DNA of 64,000 bases, taken from contig NC_007951.1 in assembly GCF_000013645.1 (NCBI RefSeq), positions 868,001 to 932,000 of the forward strand. Reading direction: 5' to 3'. Origin of the DNA: Paraburkholderia xenovorans LB400 (GTDB taxonomy: Bacteria; Pseudomonadota; Gammaproteobacteria; Burkholderiales; Burkholderiaceae). Below, one piece after another: positions 10,278-19,402 of this stretch. The notes under the pieces are model-generated. The model saw only the letters and a program-made list of their open reading frames with translations, ran no database searches and was not told the origin of the DNA. Numbering within the stretch: position 1 is the first letter of the stretch; each line of letters opens with the position of its first letter. Both the position numbers and the translations under genes were made by a program.

Positions 10278-11327
10278 ATGAAAACCATCCAGGGCCCGGC
10301 CATCTTTCTCGCTCAGTTCATGGGCGACGAAGTGCCGTTCGACAATCTCGCGCATCTGGCCGAATGGGCTGCGGGTCTCGGCTTCAAAGGGATTCAGGTG
10401 CCGTGCGACAGCCGCCTGATCGATCTCGAACAGGCGGCGTCGAGCCAGACCTATTGCGACGAGTTGCGCGAGACCGTGGACGACGCCGGCGTGACGATCA
10501 CCGAATTGTCGACGCATCTGCAAGGACAGCTCGTCGCCGTGCACCCGGCCTATGACGCGCTGTTCGACGGCTTTGCCGCGCCGCAGGTGCGAGGCGATCC
10601 CGCCGCGCGCACGCAGTGGGCGATCGAGCAGATGAAGCTCGCGGCGAAGGCTTCGCAGCGGTTGGGCTTGAGCACGCACGTGTCGTTTTCCGGAGCGCTG
10701 GCGTGGCCCTATCTGTATCCGTGGCCGCAGCGTCCGGCCGGTCTCGTGGAAGCCGCATTCGACGAACTCGCGCGCCGCTGGACGCCGATTCTCGACGCGT
10801 TCGACGCAGCCGGCGTGGACGTGTGCTACGAACTGCATCCGGGTGAAGACCTGCACGACGGCGTGACCTTCGAGCGTTTTCTCGATGCGGTCAAACAGCA
10901 TGCGCGCGCCAACATCCTCTACGATCCGAGTCATTTCGTGTTGCAGCAACTCGACTACCTCGCGTTTATCGACATCTATCACGAACGCATCAAGGCGTTT
11001 CATGTGAAGGACGCGGAGTTTCGTCCGACCGGCAAACAGGGCGTGTACGGCGGCTACAGCGGTTGGGTCGAACGTGCGGGGCGGTTCCGCTCGCTCGGCG
11101 ACGGGCAGATCGATTTCGGCGCGATCTTCTCGAAGATGGCGCAATACGATTTCCCCGGCTGGGCCGTGCTCGAATGGGAATGCGCGCTGAAGCATCCGCA
11201 CGACGGCGCGCGCGAAGGCGCGGAGTTCATTCGCCGGCACATCATCCGCGTGGCCGAGCATGCATTCGACGATTTCGCGGGAAGCGGCGTGGACGCCGCG
11301 CAGTTGAAACGCGTGCTCGGCATCTGA
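10278..11327 (+). CDS. Sugar phosphate isomerase/epimerase-like TIM-barrel protein
   Basis: 349 residues of the AP-endonuclease-2/xylose-isomerase-like superfamily. Conserved acidic and His metal ligands occur in CYELHPGED (about 180-188), YDPSHF (about 215), FHVKDAEF (about 243) and VLEWECAL (about 297), spaced as in this fold. It is cytoplasmic. With the adjoining Gfo/Idh/MocA dehydrogenase it could act on the imported sugar by an oxidation/isomerisation or 3-keto-sugar route. The exact reaction cannot be inferred. Confidence 0.85.
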   Translation: MKTIQGPAIFLAQFMGDEVPFDNLAHLAEWAAGLGFKGIQVPCDSRLIDLEQAASSQTYCDELRETVDDAGVTITELSTHLQGQLVAVHPAYDALFDGFAAPQVRGDPAARTQWAIEQMKLAAKASQRLGLSTHVSFSGALAWPYLYPWPQRPAGLVEAAFDELARRWTPILDAFDAAGVDVCYELHPGEDLHDGVTFERFLDAVKQHARANILYDPSHFVLQQLDYLAFIDIYHERIKAFHVKDAEFRPTGKQGVYGGYSGWVERAGRFRSLGDGQIDFGAIFSKMAQYDFPGWAVLEWECALKHPHDGAREGAEFIRRHIIRVAEHAFDDFAGSGVDAAQLKRVLGI

Positions 11328-11356
11328 CGGCAATCAGGCGCATAGGAGTAAGAGCG

Positions 11357-12508
11357 ATGTCACAACGAAGGCTCAGGCTAGGGATGGTCGGCGGCGGACA
11401 GGGCGCGTTCATCGGCGCGGTACATCGGATCGCGGCGCGGCTCGACGATCGGTTCGAACTGGTGGCGGGCGCGCTGTCATCCGATCCGCAGCGCGCGCAG
11501 GCGAGTGCCGCCGAGGCCGGCATCGCGCGCAGCTATGCCGACTGGCGCGAGATGGCGCGCGCCGAGGCCGCTCGCGGCGACGGCATCGACGCGGTGGCGA
11601 TCGTCACGCCGAATCATCTGCATGCGCCGGTGGCGACGGCGTTTCTCGAAGCCGGCATTCATATTGTGTGTGACAAGCCGCTGGCGATTTCGCTCGCCGA
11701 AGGCGAAGCGCTGGCGAAACTCGCTCGCGAGAAGAACCGGTTGTTCGCGTTGACGCATACGTACTCCGGCTATCCGCTGGTGCGTCATGCCCGCGAGTTG
11801 ATCGAGAGAGGCGAGTTGGGCGAGATACGCGTGGTGCAGGTCGAATATGCGCAGGACTGGCTGGCGGAGCCGATCGAAACGAGCGGCAGGAACAAGCAGG
11901 CGGGTTGGCGCACGGACCCGGCGTTAGCGGGTCCGGCGGGATGTCTCGGCGATATCGGCACGCATGCGTATCACCTTGCCGCGTTCGTCACGGGTATGAC
12001 GCCGCGCGCGCTGTCCGCGGAAGTACATACGTTCGTGCCGGGACGCCGCATCGACGATCACGTGCAGGCCATGCTGCGCTATCCGAACGGAGCGCGCGGC
12101 ATGCTATGGGCGAGCCAGGTGGCGAGTGGCGCGGAAAACGCGTTGCGTTTGAGGGTGTATGGGACGAAAGCCGGTTTGAGTTTCGACCAGGAGAATCCGA
12201 ACGAATTGTGGGTCACGCCGTTGGGCGGTGCGGCTGAGCGTTTGACGCGAGGGCGCGTGAAGAGCGCGATCGCGGCGCATGCGACGCGTGTGCCGCCAGG
12301 GCATCCCGAAGGTTATCTGGAAGCGTTCGCGCAGTTGTACAAAGATGCGGCGTTGCAGATCGAAGCGCTGGACGCGGGCCGCGCGTTGCCCGCCGAAAGT
12401 CTCTTGCTTACGACGGTGGAAGACGGAGTGGCGGGTTTGCGCTTTATCGATGCGATGCTCGCGAGCAGCGCGGCGGATGGGCAGTGGCGCGAGATTGGCA
12501 ACGCCTGA
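11357..12508 (+). CDS. Gfo/Idh/MocA family NAD(P)-dependent oxidoreductase
   Basis: 383 residues from ATG 11357, which has an AGGAG ribosome site 8 bp upstream; the earlier in-frame extension overlaps the isomerase gene and is not family-like. The Rossmann motif [12 protein letters not shown] is at the N-terminus. VTPNHLHAP and the catalytic-lysine motif CDKPLA (about 100-105) follow, then the substrate-domain motif [10 protein letters not shown] with the usual Asp/His. It likely oxidises a sugar or polyol with NAD(P). It is the last gene of the LacI-controlled cluster. Confidence 0.9.
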   Translation: MSQRRLRLGMVGGGQGAFIGAVHRIAARLDDRFELVAGALSSDPQRAQASAAEAGIARSYADWREMARAEAARGDGIDAVAIVTPNHLHAPVATAFLEAGIHIVCDKPLAISLAEGEALAKLAREKNRLFALTHTYSGYPLVRHARELIERGELGEIRVVQVEYAQDWLAEPIETSGRNKQAGWRTDPALAGPAGCLGDIGTHAYHLAAFVTGMTPRALSAEVHTFVPGRRIDDHVQAMLRYPNGARGMLWASQVASGAENALRLRVYGTKAGLSFDQENPNELWVTPLGGAAERLTRGRVKSAIAAHATRVPPGHPEGYLEAFAQLYKDAALQIEALDAGRALPAESLLLTTVEDGVAGLRFIDAMLASSAADGQWREIGNA

Positions 12509-12532
12509 AGCGTTGATACGGTTAAGCGTGTG

Positions 12533-12549
12533 GAGCGGCCGCCCCGCTC
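12533..12549. terminator. Short hairpin between convergent genes
   Basis: Arms GAGCGG and CCGCTC (12533-12538, 12544-12549) lie between the end of the oxidoreductase gene and the convergent small gene. There is no T tract, so this is a weak candidate for a shared terminator. Confidence 0.35.
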
Positions 12550-12808
12550 AACCGCCCTTGCTCTTCTTGATCTGCTCTTCGAACGCGATATCCAGCTTGC
12601 TCGCCTTGCGCGGCTTCGGCGGGCCGAAAGCGTCGACGAATTTGACGAAGTCGTCGAGCGTCAGCGGATCGGAGACTTTCTTGTCCGTGCCGCCCGATTT
12701 GTCGACCAGATAGAACAGGCCGCCGGACAGGCTGATCGCGGCGAACTGCGGATTGCCGCTGCGGGTTTTCAAACGCTCGACGGCGTGGATGGCTCGGGTG
12801 GTGCGCAT
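12548..12808 (-). CDS. Conserved-type small protein of unknown function
   Basis: 86 residues, no signal peptide or membrane segment. The middle is a plausible small fold (PQFAAISLSGGLFYLVDKSG) and the C-terminal third is rich in Lys and Pro (PPKPRKASKLDIAFEEQIKK). GC content and codon use match the core genes. It sits between the sugar cluster and the Septu-like pair. I do not recognise a function. Confidence 0.6.
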   Translation of the reverse strand: MRTTRAIHAVERLKTRSGNPQFAAISLSGGLFYLVDKSGGTDKKVSDPLTLDDFVKFVDAFGPPKPRKASKLDIAFEEQIKKSKGG

Positions 12809-12863
12809 GGTGGGGGACTGCTGATCGGGGAAAGATTGCTACTTTAGCAATAAAACTCATTGA

Positions 12864-13511
12864 TCAGGGCTGAGCTAATTGTTCCGCGAATCGGGCGACA
12901 ACATGGGCAAAATCTGCAAAATGTCCGGCGTTGTCACGTGTCCGATAGACAGTGCGAATAGTTTCCAGTTCTGCACTGGTTGCAGACTCAAGGAACGCAT
13001 TGTCGAACACGCCTTCAAGGACCGCCTGCCGTCGATTGCGCAAAGACGGAATGCCAAGTTGTAGGAGTTTGATCATGTAGGCCGCGCTTTCGTCGGCAGG
13101 ATCGGCTGCCAACACTGCGCCGTCCAAGGCATATTTAAAGCGCTGCTCGCAAGTTGGATCTAAAGGCGATATGCATAAGGCTTGATCAAGCTCTTCCTCC
13201 TTCGCGTGGCCGCAGTGCAGAGGCAAATTGGGAGAGCGCTCCCGAATACAGGACGCGTGCAAGTTTTCGTAGTCGAGCGCCTGATCTGGAGCGCTAGCTT
13301 GGGGAACGAAGTGCTCGACGTGACTATCAGCCAGATCGATCTCCCGTCCGCAATAGCAGCATGTTCCACCCTGCTCGGCCACAAGTGAGCCGTGCAGTTC
13401 CTTCTTCTCTGGATTCATAAGGTCCTGATAGCTAGGCTTCCAGTCCCTATTTGCTAATTTTTTCCAGGCCGCGAACGATTCAGGTTCTTGGTTTTTTACA
13501 ACATATCTCAT
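12864..13511 (-). CDS. ptuB: Septu-like HNH endonuclease subunit (PtuB type, TIGR02646-like)
   Basis: 215 residues. An HNH-type core is visible. CCYCG (about 51-55) provides a zinc or structural Cys pair, HVEHFVP (about 68-74) gives the catalytic histidine region, and YENLHASC (about 85-92) gives the Asn and a later Cys. This is the arrangement of the HNH partner of Septu systems and of some retron effectors. Its start overlaps the ATPase stop by 4 bp (ATGA), so the two are one translational unit. In Septu the ATPase-HNH complex restricts phage. Base composition is lower in GC than the flanking genes, consistent with acquisition. No reverse transcriptase or retron RNA is seen nearby. Confidence 0.75.
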   Translation of the reverse strand: MRYVVKNQEPESFAAWKKLANRDWKPSYQDLMNPEKKELHGSLVAEQGGTCCYCGREIDLADSHVEHFVPQASAPDQALDYENLHASCIRERSPNLPLHCGHAKEEELDQALCISPLDPTCEQRFKYALDGAVLAADPADESAAYMIKLLQLGIPSLRNRRQAVLEGVFDNAFLESATSAELETIRTVYRTRDNAGHFADFAHVVARFAEQLAQP

Positions 13512-14812
13512 CGGCCAAGCACCTCCTTTCTCTTGAGAAGGGCCTCGGCGCGGTTCAGTTCGACAATGCCCGGCGCGCCAGCACGCAATTTGGCGAGGTG
13601 TTGGCGCGCAACATTCAGTTCATTTCGCTCTAAAGCTTCGAATAGTGCCGACAGTTCATTGGCGACTTCTAACGGACGAGCGGGGACGTCCATAATTTCT
13701 TCAAGTACCGCGCTCGAGTCGAGTCCGTAGCTGACCTGAGGATTGGAGGTCGTTCCTCCGGTTAGCACGATAATCTGCTCTGGCTTCATCTCTCCTAAAA
13801 TTTGCGGCGAATGGCTCGCAACGATGAATTGAACGGAGGGGAATGCGGACTGCAAGCCCAAGGTAAGTGCTCGTTGCCACTTGGGATGGAGATGCATGTC
13901 GAGTTCATCGATGAGGACAATTCCCGGCGTCTCCTTAATGGCTGATTGCCCCAACTGAGGATTTAGGAGGCAGATGCGTCGTGCAATGTCTACGATCAAC
14001 CCCACGACCGCTTTTTGCCCATCGCTTAGATTTCCAAAAACGGTAGCTGAGCGGCTTGAACCAGCGGACTGCTTCCATTCGACAAGCAGGCTTTTCTCCC
14101 GCATATCAAATTTGATACCTTGAATTTCCCCGATCGCGTTGGCGAGCGCACCGTTAACTAAAGCAAGCTCGTCGTCAGTTACCTCGTCGAACAGTCTGTT
14201 TGTTTCCGAGGAAACTTGAAAGCGCTCCAGGCATTTAGATATGACCCAGGTTTGCAAAGAGGCAGCATCGCTAGACGCATTGAAAAAATTGTTATAAGCG
14301 TTCATACGACCGTCTTTGCTCGTTGCAGCCTCAAGCTCACTTGCCCGGTTCAAATTCCATTGGCGATTTGCCTGGTAGAACGCGAGGATAGGGAGTTTTT
14401 TTGCGAGAGCAGTGTTTACGCCTTTGTCACTTGCTGTCTTCCATACATCACCTGGTTGTCCGCCAAGGTACGTAAAGTTTCCGGTAGGCGCTTCGCGGGT
14501 GACACCCCACGACAGTCTTTTATCGCCGATGCTTCCTTCGGCAAGAACCGATACTGGATACTGCTCCTCAAATCTCAGTCTGCCTTGAATGTCGATGCGT
14601 TCGACCCGGACGGAGTCAGCCGTCAGCGTTGGAGCAATGCTTTTCGAGCTAACACCACCTACAAATCCATTGAACAGCTCGGCTATCCCCTTCAGCAACG
14701 ACGTCTTTCCGCTCCCGTTTGCTCCCACCAACACATTAAAATGCGGCGAAAAACTAACAGCGATGTCGCGATGGCAGCGATAGTTAGTCAGCCGTACTTT
14801 GTCGATTTTCAT
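13508..14812 (-). CDS. ptuA: Septu-like AAA/SMC-type ATPase (PtuA type)
   Basis: 434 residues. Walker A VGANGSGKTSLLKG begins at about residue 31. An ABC/SMC-like signature LSDGQKAVVG (about 260), Walker B IVLIDELDMHLHP (about 305) and an H-loop VASHSPQI (about 340) follow. The body matches an AAA_21/RecF-like ATPase with an inserted helical region. Followed by an overlapping HNH gene, it fits the PtuA subunit of a Septu anti-phage system. Other ATPase-nuclease defence pairs (Gabija, OLD-type) are less likely because the ATPase lacks a Toprim domain and the partner is HNH. Confidence 0.78.
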   Translation of the reverse strand: MKIDKVRLTNYRCHRDIAVSFSPHFNVLVGANGSGKTSLLKGIAELFNGFVGGVSSKSIAPTLTADSVRVERIDIQGRLRFEEQYPVSVLAEGSIGDKRLSWGVTREAPTGNFTYLGGQPGDVWKTASDKGVNTALAKKLPILAFYQANRQWNLNRASELEAATSKDGRMNAYNNFFNASSDAASLQTWVISKCLERFQVSSETNRLFDEVTDDELALVNGALANAIGEIQGIKFDMREKSLLVEWKQSAGSSRSATVFGNLSDGQKAVVGLIVDIARRICLLNPQLGQSAIKETPGIVLIDELDMHLHPKWQRALTLGLQSAFPSVQFIVASHSPQILGEMKPEQIIVLTGGTTSNPQVSYGLDSSAVLEEIMDVPARPLEVANELSALFEALERNELNVARQHLAKLRAGAPGIVELNRAEALLKRKEVLGR

Positions 14813-15047
14813 AGGAATTCCGGTTTGCGCCTGTCACCAAGATCAAGTCTTCGGTAGATTCTACATTCACAGACTTAAGCTGTCTCAATCACTATTTTCG
14901 CAGGTCATCTACCTCCCAAGGTTCGCGCGCCGAATACCCTACCGGGATCACCGGCGCCAGAATCGTCGGACGTGTCGTGCAGGCCGCCTTGTTGCGACTC
15001 TGCTGACGGTGAAGACCGCCATCAGAGTCGCGTTCTTGATTACTTGG

Positions 15048-15257
15048 TTACGAACCCATCCGCGGCACGAAGCTGACAATCGGGAAAGTGTGCCGCGTGC
15101 TGCCGAGCAGCAGCACGGTTAGCGTTCCGACTGGCATCAGCAGCAATGACGCCATGATCGTGAGCGGCTGCGCGAAGCTTGCGAACTCGGACGCGAGACC
15201 GATGTAGATGATAATCTCCACCAGCGCCACAAATGCGTAAATGAACAATTCGTTCAT
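15048..15257 (-). CDS. Small two-helix membrane protein, unknown function
   Basis: 69 residues. Two hydrophobic stretches (about 5-27 and 32-52) predict a two-pass inner-membrane protein with a short C-terminal tail. Its ATG has a GAAGG-like site upstream. The 235 bp between it and the ATPase gene show no other gene. I do not recognise a family; it could also be chance, although the hydrophobic pattern is convincing. Confidence 0.45.
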   Translation of the reverse strand: MNELFIYAFVALVEIIIYIGLASEFASFAQPLTIMASLLLMPVGTLTVLLLGSTRHTFPIVSFVPRMGS

Positions 15258-15333
15258 GCTTCTGGTCGAGCCTTCGAAACGGCAGTGATAGATAACCGGC
15301 AGGACGTCCGAGCGCAGGAGATGCGATCTGCGC

Positions 15334-16503
15334 TTACTGGCTCAAATAAACAAACTTGCCATTCCTGATCACGCCCATCACGCTCGCGCGCTGATCCAAC
15401 CCCACGTGATCCTTCGGGCTCGTGTTGACCACGCCGTTCGGCACGACCAGTTCATGCGCATGTTCCAGCTCGTCACGCAGCGCCGTGCGGAACGCCGGCG
15501 TGCCCGGCTGCGCCGTCTTCAACGCACGGGCTACCGCGTCCTGCAAACGCGGATACACACCCGCCGCGTCGCCCGCGAACTGCGTCACGCTGCCCGGGCC
15601 GTACTTCGCTTCATATTCGTTCGTGAAGGCGAGCGCCGCTTTCTTCGCCGGATGATCGGCCGGCAGCGTACGCGCTACCACGACCGGCTGGGTCGGGAAC
15701 AGCGTGCCTTCCACGTCCTTGCCGCCCAGCTTGATGAACTCGGGCGTGGCAATGCCGTGCGTCTGATAGATCGGGCCTTTGTAGCCGCGCTCGATCAGCG
15801 TGCGTTGCGGCAGCACCGTCGGCGTGCCGGCGCCCGCGATCAGGATCGCGTCGGGTTTGGCGGCCATCAGCTTCAGGATCTGGCCGGTCACGCTCGCGTC
15901 GGTGCGGTTATAGCGCTCGGTGGCGACCAGTTGAATATGGCGCAGCGCCGCGAACTTGCTGAACTCGTTGAGCCAGCTTTCGCCGTAGCCGTCCGCGAAA
16001 CCGATGAAACCCACCGTTTTCACGTTGTGGTTCGACATGTAGCGCGTCATCACGTCGGCCATCGCGCTGTCGGTCTGCGCCATCTTGTAGGCCCACACCT
16101 TCTTGCCTTCCTGTGGCTCGACCACGCTCGCCGAGCCAATCAGCGTGATCATCGGAGTCTGGCTCTCGGCGACCGGATCGAGCGCGGCCATCGCGGCCGG
16201 CGTGATGTTCGGGCCGACGATCACGTCCACGTGGTCTTCGTTGATCAGCTTGCGGATGTTGCGCACGGCGGCGCCCGGGTCGGAGGCGTCGTCGAGGAAG
16301 ATGTAGTCGGCCTTCTGGCCGGCGATGGTGGCGGGCCACATCAGCATCGCGTTCTTGCTGGTGATGCCGATCACGGCCGCCGGGCCGGTGCTCGACAGAT
16401 CGATGCCGACCTTGATGTCGGCGTGGGCAGCGGTGGCGAGCAGGAGCGCATTCAAACCAAAAGCGGCGGCGAGGCCGCTGATTCTTTTCTTATACGACGT
16501 CAT
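15334..16503 (-). CDS. Leu/Ile/Val-type ABC transporter substrate-binding protein
   Basis: 389 residues with a Sec signal peptide (about 1-28, cleavage after AHA). It is a type I binding fold of the branched-chain amino-acid group (DIKVGIDLSSTGPAA at the mature start; VIVGPNITPAAMA near 105; TVGFIGFADGYGESW near 165). No permease or ATPase gene of this system is adjacent, so it is an orphan binding protein working with components elsewhere, or a sensor. Ligand may be an amino acid or an aromatic acid. The cysB-like gene lies directly upstream on the same strand, 34 bp away. Confidence 0.88.
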   Translation of the reverse strand: MTSYKKRISGLAAAFGLNALLLATAAHADIKVGIDLSSTGPAAVIGITSKNAMLMWPATIAGQKADYIFLDDASDPGAAVRNIRKLINEDHVDVIVGPNITPAAMAALDPVAESQTPMITLIGSASVVEPQEGKKVWAYKMAQTDSAMADVMTRYMSNHNVKTVGFIGFADGYGESWLNEFSKFAALRHIQLVATERYNRTDASVTGQILKLMAAKPDAILIAGAGTPTVLPQRTLIERGYKGPIYQTHGIATPEFIKLGGKDVEGTLFPTQPVVVARTLPADHPAKKAALAFTNEYEAKYGPGSVTQFAGDAAGVYPRLQDAVARALKTAQPGTPAFRTALRDELEHAHELVVPNGVVNTSPKDHVGLDQRASVMGVIRNGKFVYLSQ

Positions 16504-16537
16504 CGATGGGTCTCCGTAGCGAGAAAGCGTGGTGATA

Positions 16538-17479
16538 TCAAAGTTCGTAGGTTTCGTGTTCGCCCTTGAGCGCCTGCTCGATCAGCTTGCGGTTCATGCT
16601 CGGCGACAGCAGTTCGACGAGCGTGTACACATAGCTGCGCAAATAGGCGCCCTGTTTCAGCGCGACCCGCGTCACGTTGCTGCCGAACAGGTGGCCGACC
16701 GGCATGGCGCGCAGATGACGGTCGCGCTCGGCGTTGAACGCGATATCCGCCATGATGCCGACGCCCAGACCCAGTTCCACGTAGGTCTTGATCACGTCGG
16801 CGTCGATCGCCTCCAGTACGATGTCCGGATGCAGACCGCGCAGGCGGAACGCCTCGTTGATCTTGGTGCGGCCGGCGAACGCGTTGTCGTAGGTGATCAG
16901 CGGATACTGGGTCAGATCATCCAGCGACAAAAGTTTGCGGTCGAGCAATGGATGATCCGGTTGCATGACCGCCACGTGGTGCCACTGGAAGCACGGCAGC
17001 GACACCAGTTCCTTATAGTTGGCGATCGCCTCGGTGGCGATGCAGAGGTCGGCCTGGTCGTGGATCACCATTTCGGCGACCTGAGTCGGGCTGCCTTGCA
17101 GAATCGAAAGGTGGACCTTGGGAAAGCGCTTCTTGAATTCGGCGATCGCAGCGGGCAGCGAGTAGCGCGCCTGGGTGTGGGTGGCGGCGATCACCAGATT
17201 GCCCTGATCCTGCGCCGCGTAATCTTTACCGACCCGTTTGAGGCTCTCGACTTCCTGCAGAATCTTCTCAACCGATTGAAGAATGATGCGCCCCGGCTCG
17301 GTCAGCGAGCGCACCCGCTTGCCGTGTCGTGTGAAGATTTCCACGCCGAGTTCGTCCTCCAGCTCGATGATCGCCTTGGAAACGCCCGGCTGGCTTGTAA
17401 ACAGGGCTTTCGCCGCTTCCGTCAGGTTGAAATTCTGCCGCACAGCCTCGCGGACGAAGCGGAATTGATGCAGGTTCAT
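16538..17479 (-). CDS. cysB: CysB-family LysR transcriptional regulator
   Basis: 313 residues. The winged helix-turn-helix at the N-terminus (MNLHQFRFVREAVRQNFNLT, then ALFTSQPGVSKAI) is typical of CysB/Cbl rather than generic LysR proteins. The effector domain carries ATHTQARYSLP near residue 100 and TYDNAFAGRTKINEAF near 200, also CysB hallmarks. It is transcribed divergently from the sulfite reductase operon, which it should activate when sulfur is limiting, with O-acetylserine/N-acetylserine as coinducer and sulfide as anti-inducer by analogy with enteric CysB. Confidence 0.92.
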   Translation of the reverse strand: MNLHQFRFVREAVRQNFNLTEAAKALFTSQPGVSKAIIELEDELGVEIFTRHGKRVRSLTEPGRIILQSVEKILQEVESLKRVGKDYAAQDQGNLVIAATHTQARYSLPAAIAEFKKRFPKVHLSILQGSPTQVAEMVIHDQADLCIATEAIANYKELVSLPCFQWHHVAVMQPDHPLLDRKLLSLDDLTQYPLITYDNAFAGRTKINEAFRLRGLHPDIVLEAIDADVIKTYVELGLGVGIMADIAFNAERDRHLRAMPVGHLFGSNVTRVALKQGAYLRSYVYTLVELLSPSMNRKLIEQALKGEHETYEL

Positions 17480-17700
17480 ATATAACCTCTCCGCATATCA
17501 AAAGAATTTTTTAGTCGTTTGAAATATAAGGCGAGTTTATTACGATCTGTCCATCTTTTTCAATATGGATATCTGTATTTGTCATAAGCAAATGAGCGAT
17601 GGGTCTAAACGTTCATCTGCGGCTGCTGACAAACGGAGGTATTCAAGGCGCGGCAGAACCGGACTGCCGCGTATCACTTGCAAAAAATTGGGGTCCCCGA
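17480..17700. promoter_or_regulatory. Divergent cysB-cysI promoter region
   Basis: A 221-bp spacer, strikingly AT-rich for this genome between about 17490 and 17600. It contains AT tracts such as AATTTTTTAG and TTTTTCAATATGG, suited to LysR/CysB activation sites and divergent promoters. I cannot fix the exact CysB boxes or -10/-35 elements. Confidence 0.5.
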
Positions 17701-19380
17701 ATGTACCAATACGATCAGTACGACCAGACCATCGTCGATGAACGGGTCGCGCAGTACGCCGATCAGGTTCGCCGCCGCTTGTCGGGCGAATTGAGCGAAG
17801 AGGAGTTTCGTCCGCTGCGCCTGCAGAATGGCCTGTATATGCAGCGTCACGCGTACATGCACCGTATCGCGATTCCGTACGGCAACCTGCGCAGCAACCA
17901 GATGCGCGTGCTGGCGCAGATCGCGCGTGAGCACGACCGCGGCTACGGCCACTTCTCGACGCGCTCGAACATCCAGTACAACTGGATCAAGCTCGAAGAA
18001 ACGCCGGAAATCCTGCGCAAGCTCGCCGCGGTGCAGATGCACGGCATCCAGACCTCGGGCAACTGTATCCGCAACATCACCGCCGACCAGTTCGCCGGCG
18101 TGGCGCCGGATGAAGTGGTCGATCCGCGTCCGTGGGCAGAAATCCTGCGCCAATGGTCGACGTTCCACCCCGAATTCGCGTGGCTGCCGCGCAAGTTCAA
18201 GATCGCCGTGTCCGGTTCGAAAGAAGACCGCGCTGCCGTGCAGATTCACGACATGGGCGTGTATCTGAAGAAGAACGAGCAGGGCGAACTGGTGGCCGAC
18301 ATTCTGGCCGGCGGCGGCATGGGCCGCACGCCGATCATCGGCGCGATCATCCGCAAGGATCTGCCGTGGCAGCATCTGCTGACGTACTGCGAAGCCGTGC
18401 TGCGCGTGTATAACCGCTACGGCCGCCGCGACAACATATACAAGGCGCGCATCAAGATTCTCGTGAAGGCGTTGAGCCCGGAGAAGTTCTCGGCGCAAGT
18501 CGAAGAAGAATGGCAGCACCTGAAGGACGGTCCTTCGACGCTCACGCAAGCCGAAGTGGATCGCGTGTCGCAATACTTCCAGCCGCCGGTCTACGAAAAG
18601 CTCGCGGATACGGACGCTTCGTACGAAAAGCATCTGCTGGAAAATCGCGCGTTCGCCCGTTGGGTCGAGCGTAATGTGCGCCCGCACAAGGTGTCGGGTT
18701 ATGCGTCGGTCACCTTGTCCTTGAAGCCGACCACGATCGCCCCCGGCGATGCAACGGACGCGCAGATGGAAGCGGTCGCCGATTGGGCCGACGAGTACTC
18801 GCTCGGCGAAATCCGCGTGTCGCACGAACAGAATCTGATTCTTGCCAACGTGAAGAAGCGCGACCTGTTCGCGCTGTGGGAAAAGGCCAAGGCGCAGGGG
18901 TTCGCGACGCCGAACATCGGTTTGCTGACCGACATCATCGCGTGCCCGGGCGGCGACTTCTGCTCGCTCGCGAATGCGAAGTCGATTCCGATCGCGCTCG
19001 CCATTCAGGAGCGTTTCAACGATCTGGACTACGTGTACGACCTCGGCGACGTGTCGCTGAACATCTCGGGCTGTATCAATGCGTGCGGTCACCACCACAT
19101 CGGCAACATCGGCATTCTGGGCGTCGATAAGGACGGCTCGGAGTGGTATCAGGTGACGCTCGGCGGCGAGCAGGGCACGGGCGCCAGCGGCGCGCAACTC
19201 GGCCGCGTGATCGGCCCGTCGTTCTCGGCGGAAGAAATGCCGGACGTGATGAGCAAGGTGATCGATACGTTCGTGGAAAACCGCCACGAAGGCGAGCGCT
19301 TCATCGAAACGTATAACCGCATCGGCATCACCCCGTTCAAGGAACGTGTGTACGCTTCGCGTCAACCGGCTCACGCGTAA
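17701..19380 (+). CDS. cysI: Sulfite reductase (siroheme, 4Fe-4S) hemoprotein subunit
   Basis: 559 residues from ATG 17701; the upstream in-frame extension to 17599 lies in the promoter region. It is a nitrite/sulfite reductase of the single-chain type. The N-terminal ferredoxin-like half-domain contains GNLRSNQMRVLAQIARE. STRSNIQYNWI and NCIRNITAD mark the substrate and siroheme region. The 4Fe-4S/siroheme cysteines lie in IACPGGDFC (about 418-426) and SGCINACGHHHI (about 457-468). It reduces sulfite to sulfide in assimilation. First gene of the cys operon. Confidence 0.93.
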   Translation: MYQYDQYDQTIVDERVAQYADQVRRRLSGELSEEEFRPLRLQNGLYMQRHAYMHRIAIPYGNLRSNQMRVLAQIAREHDRGYGHFSTRSNIQYNWIKLEETPEILRKLAAVQMHGIQTSGNCIRNITADQFAGVAPDEVVDPRPWAEILRQWSTFHPEFAWLPRKFKIAVSGSKEDRAAVQIHDMGVYLKKNEQGELVADILAGGGMGRTPIIGAIIRKDLPWQHLLTYCEAVLRVYNRYGRRDNIYKARIKILVKALSPEKFSAQVEEEWQHLKDGPSTLTQAEVDRVSQYFQPPVYEKLADTDASYEKHLLENRAFARWVERNVRPHKVSGYASVTLSLKPTTIAPGDATDAQMEAVADWADEYSLGEIRVSHEQNLILANVKKRDLFALWEKAKAQGFATPNIGLLTDIIACPGGDFCSLANAKSIPIALAIQERFNDLDYVYDLGDVSLNISGCINACGHHHIGNIGILGVDKDGSEWYQVTLGGEQGTGASGAQLGRVIGPSFSAEEMPDVMSKVIDTFVENRHEGERFIETYNRIGITPFKERVYASRQPAHA

Positions 19381-19402
19381 CCGCGAAAAGGATACTGAAC
19401 AG

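Noticed and set aside
12864..14812. Retron system as an explanation of the ATPase-HNH pair.
   Set aside because: No reverse transcriptase gene or retron RNA is present nearby, so a stand-alone Septu-like pair fits better.
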